Assembly (NCBI GenBank): GCA_937125225.1 | Contig: CAKZLE010000026.1 | Coordinates: 1 to 64,000 of the forward strand | Length of the DNA: 64,000 bases | From: an uncultured Spirochaetia bacterium | GTDB lineage: Bacteria; Spirochaetota; Spirochaetia; CAKZLE01 | Reading direction: 5' to 3' | Shown here: in pieces, positions 42,802 through 52,376 of the stretch | Layout of the letters: each line of letters begins with the position of its first letter | Numbering within the stretch: the first letter of the stretch is position 1 | Notes under the pieces: model-generated | Told to the model about the DNA's origin: nothing | Database searches by the model: none | What the model saw: only the letters and a program-made list of their open reading frames with translations | Program-made: the position numbers and the translations under genes

Positions 42802-44349
42802 ATGGAAAATATTCTTAACCAAATCTTTTCACAAAGTAAAACATCACCATTTCTTTTTTTAGGTTCGGGTTTTTCAAGGCGCTATATTGGATTAGATACT
42901 TGGGAAGCTTTATTGAGAAATTTCTCAAAAGAATTAAAGATGACTTATGAGTATTATTCAAGTAAGCATGATGGAGCTTTAGATTATGTGGCATCATCAA
43001 TGTCAGAGGAGTTTTTTGATTATTTTTTTAATCTAGAAAAGTATGATAGTTTGAGAACTCAATATAGCCAAGAATTACAATCACCGGATTCACCCTTCAA
43101 AGTCTTTCTTTCAGAATATTTAAAAAACGAATCACATATATCTGAAGAAAACTTCTTGTATCAAAATGAATTAGAATTATTAAGATCAATAAATATAGAT
43201 GGGATCATAACAACAAACTGGGATTGTTTTATTGAAAAAATATATCCGGATTATAAAGTTTTTATTGGACAAAGAGAATTATTATTTTCAAATCCATTAG
43301 AGATTGGTGAAATTTATAAAATACATGGGTGTATTACTAAACCTAATTCATTAATTGTTACAAATAAAGACTATTCAGATTATAACGATAGAAATCCATA
43401 TTTAGCAGCTAAGCTAATTACGATTTTTGTTGAACACCCTATTGTTTTCATGGGGTATTCACTTAATGATAAAAATATAGTGACTTTATTAAAATCTATT
43501 GTTGATTGTTTAGAAGAAGAACATATTCGAAAACTAGGAAAGAATATTATTTTCATTAATTGGAATTCTGATCCCCATTGCAGTATTTCAATAAGCCATA
43601 CCTTTATCCCTTTAGATAGAATGAGCTTACCAATAACACTAGTAAATACACATTCTTTTATTCCTATTTATGAAGCCTTAAGTGTTGTAAAAAGAAAAAT
43701 TCCAATAAAAATTCTTAGATATTGCAAAGACCAATTATATGAACTCATAAAAACCAATGACCCGAAAGACCAAATTTTTGTCTCAGATATTGATAATCTA
43801 ACAAATGAAGAAGAACCTGAATTTGTTATCGGTATTGGAATTCAAAGTCAGTACGGGAAAATTGGGTATGACATAATTACAAAAAAAGAAGTATGTCGAG
43901 ATATTGTATTTGAGGAATTAAAATATGATGCTGAAGAAATTCTAGAATTCACAATTCCAATTTTACTTCAAAGAACTCATTTGGTCCCTTTTAACTGCTA
44001 TCTAAATCAATTAGGTTATACATCCATTAATTCTTTACAAAGTAATGAGACCCTCTGGGAAAAATTGAAAAAAGGGGTATCTCAGAATAAAAGTACTTTT
44101 ATTAACAATGTATATAATTCTCAGACGATAAAAGAAGAAATCAATAGATTTAGTTTTACTGAATTCTTAGAAAAATATGATGCTGATAAAATTGTAGAGT
44201 ATGCTGCATTGCATGATGATATTGATATTGATGAACTTCAAGGTTATTTAAAAGAAAATTTCCAATTATATATAGAAGAAAAAATTAATATATCGCATTT
44301 TAGAAAATTAATATGTTTGTATGATTTTTTAAGATATCCTATTAATTAG
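42802..44349 (+). CDS. SIR2-family NAD-dependent effector-like protein
   Basis: 515 aa, AT-rich. SIR2 core: NAD loop GSGFS (21-25), TTNWD (137-141), catalytic H175 in KIHG, and MGYSLND (217-223). After about residue 290 the protein becomes a long region without a known domain (VIGIGIQSQYGKIGYDI...), probably the sensor or oligomerisation part. Defence SIR2 proteins hydrolyse NAD+ to stop growth when a phage is sensed. A standalone 515-aa form fits ThsA/DSR-like effectors only loosely, so its class is unclear. It pairs with the SIR2-STAND gene 121 bp downstream. Confidence 0.82.
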   Translation: MENILNQIFSQSKTSPFLFLGSGFSRRYIGLDTWEALLRNFSKELKMTYEYYSSKHDGALDYVASSMSEEFFDYFFNLEKYDSLRTQYSQELQSPDSPFKVFLSEYLKNESHISEENFLYQNELELLRSINIDGIITTNWDCFIEKIYPDYKVFIGQRELLFSNPLEIGEIYKIHGCITKPNSLIVTNKDYSDYNDRNPYLAAKLITIFVEHPIVFMGYSLNDKNIVTLLKSIVDCLEEEHIRKLGKNIIFINWNSDPHCSISISHTFIPLDRMSLPITLVNTHSFIPIYEALSVVKRKIPIKILRYCKDQLYELIKTNDPKDQIFVSDIDNLTNEEEPEFVIGIGIQSQYGKIGYDIITKKEVCRDIVFEELKYDAEEILEFTIPILLQRTHLVPFNCYLNQLGYTSINSLQSNETLWEKLKKGVSQNKSTFINNVYNSQTIKEEINRFSFTEFLEKYDADKIVEYAALHDDIDIDELQGYLKENFQLYIEEKINISHFRKLICLYDFLRYPIN

Positions 44350-44392
44350 ATATATTGTTTGCTATCTAAAAAGTACTTATTTTTTTTGATTA

Positions 44393-44421
44393 TTGCATTA
44401 TCGATTAGGAGGTTCTATAAT
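44393..44421 (+). promoter_or_regulatory. Promoter of SIR2-STAND gene
   Basis: TTGCAT (44393-44398), 17 bp, TATAAT (44416-44421). It gives the second SIR2 gene its own transcript, about 40 bp upstream of its start at 44471, where AAAGGG provides the ribosome site. Confidence 0.65.
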
Positions 44422-44470
44422 ACTCTTTATTATAGTGTAGAAATAGAATTTTGACTTTAAAGGGTAGATA

Positions 44471-46816
44471 ATGTTTGAATTTGATAGTTTTGAAAGATTT
44501 CAAGAGGTTGTAAAACAATATGGCCTAAATTTATTTCTTGGTGCGGGATTTTCTGTTGAAGCAGAAAATATTAAAAAAGAGAAACTTAAACTTGGTTGTG
44601 AAATTTCTGAGGCTCTGTGTCATACTTTTTCGTTGAAAGAACAATTTAAAACTAAAGGTTTACAGTTTATTTCAGGACATTTAAAAAAAACAAGAAAAGG
44701 TGAATTTCAAGATTATTTAAGATCCCAATATAAAGTGCGAAATTATGACAAACTTTATGATTGTATACCACAACTTCCTTTAAAGAATATTTTTACAATC
44801 AATATTGATGATTTAATTGAATCCATTTTTAATAATTATCCTGAAGATAAATATGTGGTGGATGTCAAAGTTTATGGAAAGACAGAATCTCCAGGAATAT
44901 GTTTCTACAAAATCCATGGATCAGTGAATTATCTTGTTGAAATGGAAATGCTATTTGGTTCAAGTGAGATTGCAAATGCAATATTTAAGGATAATGCAAT
45001 GCATATGGCTATCAGTAATAAGATCCAATCTATTCCAACATTATTTTGGGGGACTAGCTTCACTGATGCAGATATTATGCAAATAGTTGAGCCTTCCAAT
45101 ACCGTAATAAAGAATGCTAGCCCAAAATGGGTTCAAGTTATGCCAGGTGAAGATTATGATTTAGATGCAGATGAGTATCGCATAGCGGGGTATAATGTTA
45201 TTAGATCTACAACTTATGAGCTTCTAGAATACCTATCAAAAAATATTAATTTATTCTTGGAGAAGGGATTAAGCAAGGATAAAGATAGTGAGTTAGCATC
45301 ATTTAAGAATTTTTCTATAAAGAATATTTTATCCAGAGAAAATCCTGCACCTAAAATTGAGTGTTTTTATTTAGGAGATGAACCTTCTTGGTATCATATA
45401 ATTAACTTTCAAATATGTAGACTATCTTATTTTTCTAAAGTAATAAATGCTATTCATAAAGGACAAAACCTTTTAATATGTGGACCTCCAGGGAGTGGTA
45501 AAACAACTTTATTGATGCAAGTTGCATTAGAGAATAATCAATATAGCGATTCTTATTACTTTCCAAGTCTCAGTGAAAAACAAGCTGAATTGTTTGTTAA
45601 AAAAAATCGAGGTTCAAGAAGAACGATTTTTTTGGATAATCTTTCTGATAATATAGATGCATATAAACATTTTTTATCAGATAGTAGTATTCAGATTATT
45701 TGTGCTGAACGGGATTATGATTATGACCAAGTAAGAAATCATGTTAGGTTTGAAATTGATTATATAATTGATATTAGTGATTTAGGTGAAAGTGATATAC
45801 AAAAAGTATGTGATTCAATGAATAAATCTACAATCTCTTTCTATCAGCAAAAAACATCATTATTTGAGATTTGTTATAAACTATGGACTGGTTCGTCTGT
45901 TGAACAGAAGCTTAGAGAACAGGTAAAACGATTCGAGAAAGATTCAAAACTTTTAGAATTTTATACTCTTCTGACCTATATGAGGAATACCCATATAGCT
46001 GCTTCTTTTGATACTTTATTAGCATATTATGGTGATATAGAGGATTTTGATTATACAGATATATATAAATATAAAGAGAAAATATTCACGATGATTGATG
46101 ATGTTAATTTTAAACTTGATAATGTCCAAGATTATTTTACTCTGAGAAGTAAGATTTTCGCAGATATTTCTTTAAGAGTACTTCCTGCAAGCATTATTGC
46201 AAAGGTTCTACTAACATTCCATAAGAACGTTCATTCAAGTGCAATACCTCGTTATGATGTTTTTATTAAAAGAGCTTATAATGCAGATATTGCTATAAAA
46301 GCATTTCCCAAAGTTGCAGATGGAAGAACTTTTTATGAATTTATTCTCTATAAATATAGAGATACAAGGGAAGTTCGTTTCATTGATCATCAATATGCTA
46401 TTTATTTATGGAGACTTAAAAGAAAAGATGATGCTTGGAAAGTGATTGAAGAAGCATATAGACTGTCTTCAGGTAAAGTGTATTCAATCAATAATACACA
46501 TGCTATGATACTTTTTGATAATAATATTAATCGCCCAGAAGATGAATATGGGACAGTTAAGAAATCTTTATTACAAAGTTTTGAAGTACTAGAAGACTGT
46601 CTAAAAAGAGATAATAGACAAACCTATCATATTCAGAGATATGCAAATCAAGCTATCCAATATGCAAAAAGATATAGGGATGAGGGCCATGACTATTTAG
46701 ATAAAGCAAACGATTATATTGTTAATGAACTAAATAGACAGGTTTATATTCCTGCTCGTTTTAGGAGCCAATTACTAAGAATTAAAAAGGATATTGTCAG
46801 GTTTCAAGATATTTAA
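44471..46816 (+). CDS. SIR2-STAND NTPase (Avs5/DSR1-like anti-phage protein)
   Basis: 781 aa, AT-rich. The SIR2 domain (1-260) keeps GAGFS (24-28), TINID (109-113), H149 in KIHGS and FWGTSFTDAD. The STAND NTPase has Walker A GPPGSGKTT (338-346) and Walker B TIFLDN (385-390). The C-terminus (about 590-781) is helical and TPR-like (YAIYLWRLKRKDDAWKVIEEAYRLS...), the usual sensor for a phage protein. On binding, such proteins assemble and the SIR2 part depletes NAD+. The architecture agrees with AVAST type V. The trigger is unknown. Confidence 0.88.
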   Translation: MFEFDSFERFQEVVKQYGLNLFLGAGFSVEAENIKKEKLKLGCEISEALCHTFSLKEQFKTKGLQFISGHLKKTRKGEFQDYLRSQYKVRNYDKLYDCIPQLPLKNIFTINIDDLIESIFNNYPEDKYVVDVKVYGKTESPGICFYKIHGSVNYLVEMEMLFGSSEIANAIFKDNAMHMAISNKIQSIPTLFWGTSFTDADIMQIVEPSNTVIKNASPKWVQVMPGEDYDLDADEYRIAGYNVIRSTTYELLEYLSKNINLFLEKGLSKDKDSELASFKNFSIKNILSRENPAPKIECFYLGDEPSWYHIINFQICRLSYFSKVINAIHKGQNLLICGPPGSGKTTLLMQVALENNQYSDSYYFPSLSEKQAELFVKKNRGSRRTIFLDNLSDNIDAYKHFLSDSSIQIICAERDYDYDQVRNHVRFEIDYIIDISDLGESDIQKVCDSMNKSTISFYQQKTSLFEICYKLWTGSSVEQKLREQVKRFEKDSKLLEFYTLLTYMRNTHIAASFDTLLAYYGDIEDFDYTDIYKYKEKIFTMIDDVNFKLDNVQDYFTLRSKIFADISLRVLPASIIAKVLLTFHKNVHSSAIPRYDVFIKRAYNADIAIKAFPKVADGRTFYEFILYKYRDTREVRFIDHQYAIYLWRLKRKDDAWKVIEEAYRLSSGKVYSINNTHAMILFDNNINRPEDEYGTVKKSLLQSFEVLEDCLKRDNRQTYHIQRYANQAIQYAKRYRDEGHDYLDKANDYIVNELNRQVYIPARFRSQLLRIKKDIVRFQDI

Positions 46817-46818
46817 AA

Positions 46819-46832
46819 GCCCAATTTTGGGC
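46819..46832. other. 14-bp palindrome at cargo end
   Basis: GCCCAA TT TTGGGC starts 2 nt after the SIR2-STAND stop. No T run follows. It may be a weak terminator or mark the right end of the defence insertion; composition returns to the phage norm right after it. Confidence 0.4.
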
Positions 46833-46877
46833 CGATAGCCCTTCCCAAATCATATCTACCAGTATCACACTTGAATC

Positions 46878-47249
46878 ATGGCACAGCGGAACAACAACGG
46901 TGTATGCATCAGATGCCGCCGAACATTTAAAGGTAATGGATCTCTTTGCCCTTCATGTAAAAGTACTGTAGATAAAACTAAGCATCGATCTTCATCCTAC
47001 CAGCGTGGCTATGACCACCGTTGGAAGAAGATCCGAGAAGAAGTTTTTACTGCAGCAGGAATCCCCTCCGAACTATGGCCGTGTTATGCGGTCGATCATA
47101 ATCCTCCCTACAATCCTCAGATAGAACCAGATCATAGAAAGTATGATCTCGTCCCAAAAAAAATCTCTGACCATAACCGCAAGACTGCCACCGAAGATGT
47201 GATTCGGGATCATCATGGACGGTTTGCTTCAAGCAGAGGGAGGGGGTAG
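46878..47249 (+). CDS. Phage HNH endonuclease
   Basis: 123 aa. A zinc knuckle CIRCRRTFKGNGSLCPSC leads to the HNH signature YQRGYDHRWKKIREE...YAVDHNPPYNPQ...HNRKTATED. HNH proteins placed just before terminase assist cos cleavage in HK97-like phages, so a cos site is probably close. Confidence 0.92.
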   Translation: MAQRNNNGVCIRCRRTFKGNGSLCPSCKSTVDKTKHRSSSYQRGYDHRWKKIREEVFTAAGIPSELWPCYAVDHNPPYNPQIEPDHRKYDLVPKKISDHNRKTATEDVIRDHHGRFASSRGRG

Positions 47250-47328
47250 ATGAATCTCTACAATCTATCGCGATCCTACCGCGGGAGTAGCTCCGTAAAT
47301 GTCTTGCCAATATGGAGATAAGGGGTTA

Positions 47329-47901
47329 ATGACTGGAAGACCACGAAAACCGAAGATTATTAAACTCCAACAGGGCACCTTCCGGGCCGAACGAGAACCG
47401 GGCCAGGAGCCTGATCCGACTATGAGTTCAGGTGTCAGAACTGCCCCAAATCATATCGGAAAGTACGGGAAACGGCTATGGACCGAGCTTTCAGAGGAAC
47501 TCGTCTCCAGCGGAATCATGAGTGAAATCGACTGGCAAGCCCTGGAGATCTGTTGCGAGTCATACAACCTGTATCGCGAATCAAGAGACGCCATTTATAA
47601 GCCAATTTCGCGCACTTGTGCAAAGTGTGGTGAGATCGTAGAGGAGGGCAACTGCCCGGCCTGTGGATCAACCACCTTCAAAATGAAAGCCCATGCGCAG
47701 AAACTTGCTGAATACCTGAGAACCCGGAACTCTCAGACTGGGTTTGAACTGACTACCATGCATAAAGGTAAAGAGCAATTTCTTAAATACGCGGTCCAGC
47801 TGGGTCTTACTCCTGTCGCTCGAAATCGGATTGATGTATCCGGGAAGAAGTCAGAAGAGAAGAGCGAGATGGAGAAGATGTGGGAGGAATCCCATGGTTA
47901 G
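47329..47901 (+). CDS. Terminase small subunit (P27 family)
   Basis: 190 aa from the ATG at 47329 (MTGRPRKPKIIKLQQGTFR is the family's usual start). TELSEELVSSGIMSEIDWQALEICCESYNLYR is the DNA-binding helical core. A zinc ribbon (CAKCGEIVEEGNCPACG) is inserted near residue 105. The ATG at 47299 is in frame but less likely. It overlaps TerL by 8 bp. Confidence 0.88.
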   Translation: MTGRPRKPKIIKLQQGTFRAEREPGQEPDPTMSSGVRTAPNHIGKYGKRLWTELSEELVSSGIMSEIDWQALEICCESYNLYRESRDAIYKPISRTCAKCGEIVEEGNCPACGSTTFKMKAHAQKLAEYLRTRNSQTGFELTTMHKGKEQFLKYAVQLGLTPVARNRIDVSGKKSEEKSEMEKMWEESHG

Positions 47902-49591
47902 AGCGAAAGAATACATCGAAGATGTTCTGACCGGAAAGATCATCGTTTGTAAGTTCGTGAGACAGGCGGTCGAGCGCCATATGAATGATCTGAAACGTCA
48001 GAATACCCCTGAGTTTCCCTACTACTTTAATGAGAAGGCAGCAGAGAGGAAGATCAATTTCTCCCAGGACCTCAAGCATACTAAGGGTAAGTGGGCCAAG
48101 CAGCGATTACGAATCACCCTGGAACCCTGGCAGCAGTTTATCGATTGGTGTCTATTTGGATGGTTGCGTTCAGATACTCATACTCGTAGGTTCACGAAGG
48201 CCTATATCGAAGTGGCGCGAAAAAACGGGAAGACCACTATGGCATCTACGACTGCAAACTTCTGTTTCCTCATGGATGGGGAGCAGGGGGCCGAAGTCTA
48301 TATGGTAGCGACTAAGAAGGACCAGGCGAAGATTGCCTGGCGAGAAGCTGAGATGCAGGTGAGAAAGCATCCGTTCTTAAGGAATAAATGTAAGACCTTT
48401 AAACAGAACTCTACTGTTACCATACCAGGCACGACTGCTCTCATGCGCCCTTTGGGTAAGGATTCCGATACCGAGGATGGCCAGAACCCCCACTTCACTC
48501 TTGTTGATGAATACCATGCCCATAAAACTGCCGAACTCCTGAATGTCATGGAGGATGGTATGGGGGCTCGTGAGCAGCCGATTATCTATATCATTACTAC
48601 CTCCGGATACGATAAAAACTGCCCCTGTTATCAGGAAGAGCGAACCCTGATCACCGGGATCTTGTCTCGTACCCTGGAGCCGATCCCTGAAGATGTCTTT
48701 GGGATCATCTTTACCCTTGATGAAGGCGATGATTGGACCGATGAAACGGTCTGGGTTAAGGCCAATCCGAATCTGGGTGTGTCAGTCTACGAAGAATACA
48801 TCAGATCCCAGGTTCGGAAGGCTTTAGCCACTCCTCAGAAACAAAACTCGGTCAAAACAAAGAATCTCAATATGTGGACTCAGGCTGTTACCGCATGGAT
48901 CGGGGATGAAGCCTGGAAATCATGCGGGGGTACGGTTAGAGAAGAAGATCTGAAGGGGCGAACCTGCTATGGGGCAATGGACCTCTCAACGAGTACCGAT
49001 ATCACCTCATGGACCTTGTGTTTTCCTCCAACCGAACTAGATCCCCGGTATACCTATCTATTCCGGTACTTTATCCCCGAAGAGAATCTGCTTGATCGAC
49101 AACGGCGGGATAAAGTGCCCTATATGCTCTGGCGAGATCGTAAGTTTGTGATCGCAACCCCTGGAAATGTGATCGATTATGCCTTTATTGAGGCCCAAAT
49201 CAAGAAGGATGCTGATCAGTTTCACATCGAAGAGATCGCCTTTGATCCCTGGAATTCGAATGAGATCGTGCAGAATCTTGAAGCTGAAGGGATGGAAATG
49301 GTGCAGTTCCGGCAAGGATATGCCTCGATGAGTGCTCCCTCCAAGGATTTTGAGAAGAGAATCCTCGCAAAAGAGCTCAACCATGGCAATAATCCAGTCA
49401 CCGCTTGGATGCTTAGCTGTACTGAGGTGAAGTCTGATCCATCTGATAACATCAAGCCGGTGAAACCAGAGCGAAAGAAAACCGGGAAGCGAATCGATGG
49501 AACGATAACCTCGATTATGTCACTCGATCGGGCCGTTCATGGAAACCAGAACGGATCAGTCTATGAGAAGAGAGGAGTGCGGGCGGTATGA
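47894..49591 (+). CDS. Terminase large subunit
   Basis: 565 aa from the ATG at 47894 (GGGAGG 6 nt ahead). Walker A VARKNGKTTMAS, Walker B FTLVDEYHAH, and a nuclease domain with DLSTSTDITSW. It packages DNA into the prohead with TerS. TerS overlap and ATGA link to portal indicate a coupled late operon. Confidence 0.93.
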   Translation: MVRAKEYIEDVLTGKIIVCKFVRQAVERHMNDLKRQNTPEFPYYFNEKAAERKINFSQDLKHTKGKWAKQRLRITLEPWQQFIDWCLFGWLRSDTHTRRFTKAYIEVARKNGKTTMASTTANFCFLMDGEQGAEVYMVATKKDQAKIAWREAEMQVRKHPFLRNKCKTFKQNSTVTIPGTTALMRPLGKDSDTEDGQNPHFTLVDEYHAHKTAELLNVMEDGMGAREQPIIYIITTSGYDKNCPCYQEERTLITGILSRTLEPIPEDVFGIIFTLDEGDDWTDETVWVKANPNLGVSVYEEYIRSQVRKALATPQKQNSVKTKNLNMWTQAVTAWIGDEAWKSCGGTVREEDLKGRTCYGAMDLSTSTDITSWTLCFPPTELDPRYTYLFRYFIPEENLLDRQRRDKVPYMLWRDRKFVIATPGNVIDYAFIEAQIKKDADQFHIEEIAFDPWNSNEIVQNLEAEGMEMVQFRQGYASMSAPSKDFEKRILAKELNHGNNPVTAWMLSCTEVKSDPSDNIKPVKPERKKTGKRIDGTITSIMSLDRAVHGNQNGSVYEKRGVRAV

Positions 49592-51720
49592 GTCTACGAA
49601 CACGGATGTTACAGTTTGCCGCTCGTTCCTTAGGCGGGACGGTGATCAATCTCCAGGATGCGACCGGGTGGGATGATATCTTCGCACCTAAGACGGCTGC
49701 AGGAGTAACGGTTACCCATCAATCGGCCTTGAATCTCTCTGCGATCTTTGCCTGTGTACGGTTATCAACAGAAACTCTCTCAACGATCCCGGTTCATATT
49801 TTCAAGAAAACGAAGAACGGTCGAGAAGAGGTGGCAAGCCACCCAGTGACTAAGCTTCTTACCCGGCAATCTAATCCTGAGATGCCCGCTAATGTGTTCC
49901 GGGAAGTGATCCAGGGACACTTGGAACTCAGAGGGAAAGCATTCGCTGAGATCGTCAGGGATGGTTATGGTGACCCGGTGGAACTTTGGCCGATTCATCC
50001 AGATCATATCAGGATCAAGCGAGGAAAGAAGGGTGGTCTGCTTTATGAATATCTACCGACTGGTCATGTGTTCCCGGCAAGCAAGATCCTCCACTTTCGA
50101 GGGCTGGGATCAAACGGGATTGATTCCTATTCAGTAATCCAATTAGCAAGGGAATCGATTGGCCTCGGATTATCAGCCCAGCAGTACGGTTCCAGGTTTT
50201 TCGGACAGGGCACCAATATGGGAGGGTTCTTACGTCACCCGAAGGGACTCAGCGACCAGGCATTTACCCGGCTCCGTGAAGAGATGAACCAGAAGTACAA
50301 GGGACTGGAGAAATCCCATGGGCTGATCATCTTAGAAGAAGGCTTGGAGTATCAGAAGATCGGATTAACGAATGAGGATGCACAGTTCTTAGAGACCAGA
50401 AAATTCCAGAATAGTGAGATTGCTCGGTGGTTTGGGATGAAACCCCATATGATCGGGGACCTGGAGAAGGCTACTTTTAGTAACATCGAGCAGCAGTCTA
50501 TTGAGGCGGTAGCCTATACCTGGAGACCACGGGTGATCCGGCTAGAACAAGAGATCACCATGAAACTGCTCCGGGAAGATGAATATATGAAGTATTCATT
50601 AGAAGGCCTTCTTCGTGGTGATATCAAGAGCCGGTATGAAGCTTATAAGATCGCGATCGAGAATGGTTGGATGAATGCTGATGAGATCAGGGCTTTAGAA
50701 GATATGAACCCACAACCAGATGGGATGGGGCAGATCTTCTTAGCCCCCTTAAATATGGGTGATAAACGTAAACTCCTGCCCACTGAGCAGCAGTCTACGA
50801 CCTCCAATATCACGGCTATCACGGCGATTGTGGAGAAAGTGAATACTGGCGGATTACCGAAGGATGCAGGGCTTTCTCAGCTGAAGATCCTCTTCGGATT
50901 AACCGATACCCAGGCCCTCGATGTCATGGGCTCCGCCGGGGGTGAGGCCAGCCTCCCTGATGCGAAGAGAGTAAGCGTTTCTTCGGTTGAGCGCCGAACC
51001 CTGGAAGTTCGATCCTTGGCTGATCGCCGGTTTATTGCAGACCGGTACCGGGGCGAGGTGAGAAACACTGCACAGCAGATGGTCAGGAAGGAGATCGCCT
51101 ATATCTCAGAACATCTGGTAGGGCGGACCGCGAAAGAAATGATCCGTTGGCTGAAGGATGAGTATCCCTCTTTCAGTGATACGGTGCAGGATCTCTTCAC
51201 CCCCTTATTCCGGTCATTAGGTGAGGATCTGTATCCGGTGTATGCAGCCGAAGTATCGCTTGATGCTGATATCCCGGATTCTTATCGGGATCTTATTACT
51301 AAATATGTGAGTGCCTTTGCCCTTCGTTATACCTCATCTTCAAAGGGACAGCTCGTGAAGCTGATTGAGGAATTTGAGGAAGAATATCAGGAACAGGTTA
51401 ATCAGCGGATGGCTTCTTGGGAAGAAACCAATGCGCAGAAAATCGAGCAGCGGGAAGTAACCCGGATCAGGAATTACCTGGCCAAGGGAGCCTATGGGAT
51501 TGCCGGTATTACGAAGATACGCTCGGTTGCCCATGGCGATAGTTGTCCGTTCTGTAGTGCCTTAGACGGCAAAGTTATCGGGATAGAGGAGTCATTTATC
51601 TATAAAGGGGAAGAGTTCAAGCCTGAGGGCGCACACAGCGCTCTGGTGCCCCACACGAACAGAACGCATGCGCCATATCATGATGGATGTGATTGTGACA
51701 TTGTCGCGGAGGGAACATGA
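49588..51720 (+). CDS. Portal protein fused to a MuF-like minor head domain
   Basis: 710 aa, about 300 longer than a plain HK97 portal. Residues 1-420 are the portal (SAIFACVRLSTETLSTIPVHIFKK, LKKKY-like stem helices, ARWFGMKPHMIGDLEKATFSN-type clip). From about 440, long helices lead to a MuF-type end (KIRSVAHGDSCPFCSALDGK...HTNRTHAPYHDGCDCDI) with Cys/His residues. In most phages these are two adjacent genes; here the chain is continuous. ATGA overlap on both sides. Confidence 0.88.
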   Translation: MSLRTRMLQFAARSLGGTVINLQDATGWDDIFAPKTAAGVTVTHQSALNLSAIFACVRLSTETLSTIPVHIFKKTKNGREEVASHPVTKLLTRQSNPEMPANVFREVIQGHLELRGKAFAEIVRDGYGDPVELWPIHPDHIRIKRGKKGGLLYEYLPTGHVFPASKILHFRGLGSNGIDSYSVIQLARESIGLGLSAQQYGSRFFGQGTNMGGFLRHPKGLSDQAFTRLREEMNQKYKGLEKSHGLIILEEGLEYQKIGLTNEDAQFLETRKFQNSEIARWFGMKPHMIGDLEKATFSNIEQQSIEAVAYTWRPRVIRLEQEITMKLLREDEYMKYSLEGLLRGDIKSRYEAYKIAIENGWMNADEIRALEDMNPQPDGMGQIFLAPLNMGDKRKLLPTEQQSTTSNITAITAIVEKVNTGGLPKDAGLSQLKILFGLTDTQALDVMGSAGGEASLPDAKRVSVSSVERRTLEVRSLADRRFIADRYRGEVRNTAQQMVRKEIAYISEHLVGRTAKEMIRWLKDEYPSFSDTVQDLFTPLFRSLGEDLYPVYAAEVSLDADIPDSYRDLITKYVSAFALRYTSSSKGQLVKLIEEFEEEYQEQVNQRMASWEETNAQKIEQREVTRIRNYLAKGAYGIAGITKIRSVAHGDSCPFCSALDGKVIGIEESFIYKGEEFKPEGAHSALVPHTNRTHAPYHDGCDCDIVAEGT

Positions 51721-52376
51721 GTACAGAAACTGAGAGACGATACCGGATCATTGATCAGGAAGAACTTCGGGTTACGATCGATGATGACAAAATGATCATT
51801 GAAGGCTACCCGATCGTCTATAACCAACGAACCGTCTTATGGCCTGGTGTGGTGGAAATCATTGAACCAGGAGCTGCCACCAACGCCTTGGGGAAGAGGA
51901 CCACGAAGGTCTATTGGAACCATGATACCTCAAAGCCTATGGCTGGGTTTGGTAATGGGACTCTGGAAGCAACCGAAGATGAGCATGGGGTCTTTATACG
52001 GGCTGAGGTCCAAGGAACGGTGTGGGGCCGGGATGGGTATGAAGCAATCAGGAGCGGTATTGTAAACCAGATGTCATTCGCCTTTAAGGTGATTCGAGGT
52101 CAGGATGAATGGTCTGTTGAAGAGAATGAGGACGGATCAATATTGGATATCAGGACGATCAAAGAATTTGATCTTATCCCTGATTTTTCCCCAGTATGTC
52201 AACCGGCATACCCTACCACTGAAGTTTATGCCAGATCGAAAGAACTGATCTGCAGGAACCAGCCGGAATCTGAAACGTCAGATGAAGCACCTCCAACGGG
52301 AGCGGACCCTGTGACCCCCATTTCAATCTTGCAGGAGCAAATATCTGTATATGAAAAGGAGTACGAATATGAATAA
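51717..52376 (+). CDS. HK97-family prohead protease
   Basis: 219 aa. MIIEGYPIVYNQRTVLWPGVVE begins the fold, with the histidine in VYWNHD and the serine in NQMSFAF, as in the HK97 gp4-like serine protease. It cleaves the capsid delta domain on maturation. Its end overlaps the capsid start by 8 bp. Confidence 0.92.
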   Translation: MSTETERRYRIIDQEELRVTIDDDKMIIEGYPIVYNQRTVLWPGVVEIIEPGAATNALGKRTTKVYWNHDTSKPMAGFGNGTLEATEDEHGVFIRAEVQGTVWGRDGYEAIRSGIVNQMSFAFKVIRGQDEWSVEENEDGSILDIRTIKEFDLIPDFSPVCQPAYPTTEVYARSKELICRNQPESETSDEAPPTGADPVTPISILQEQISVYEKEYEYE

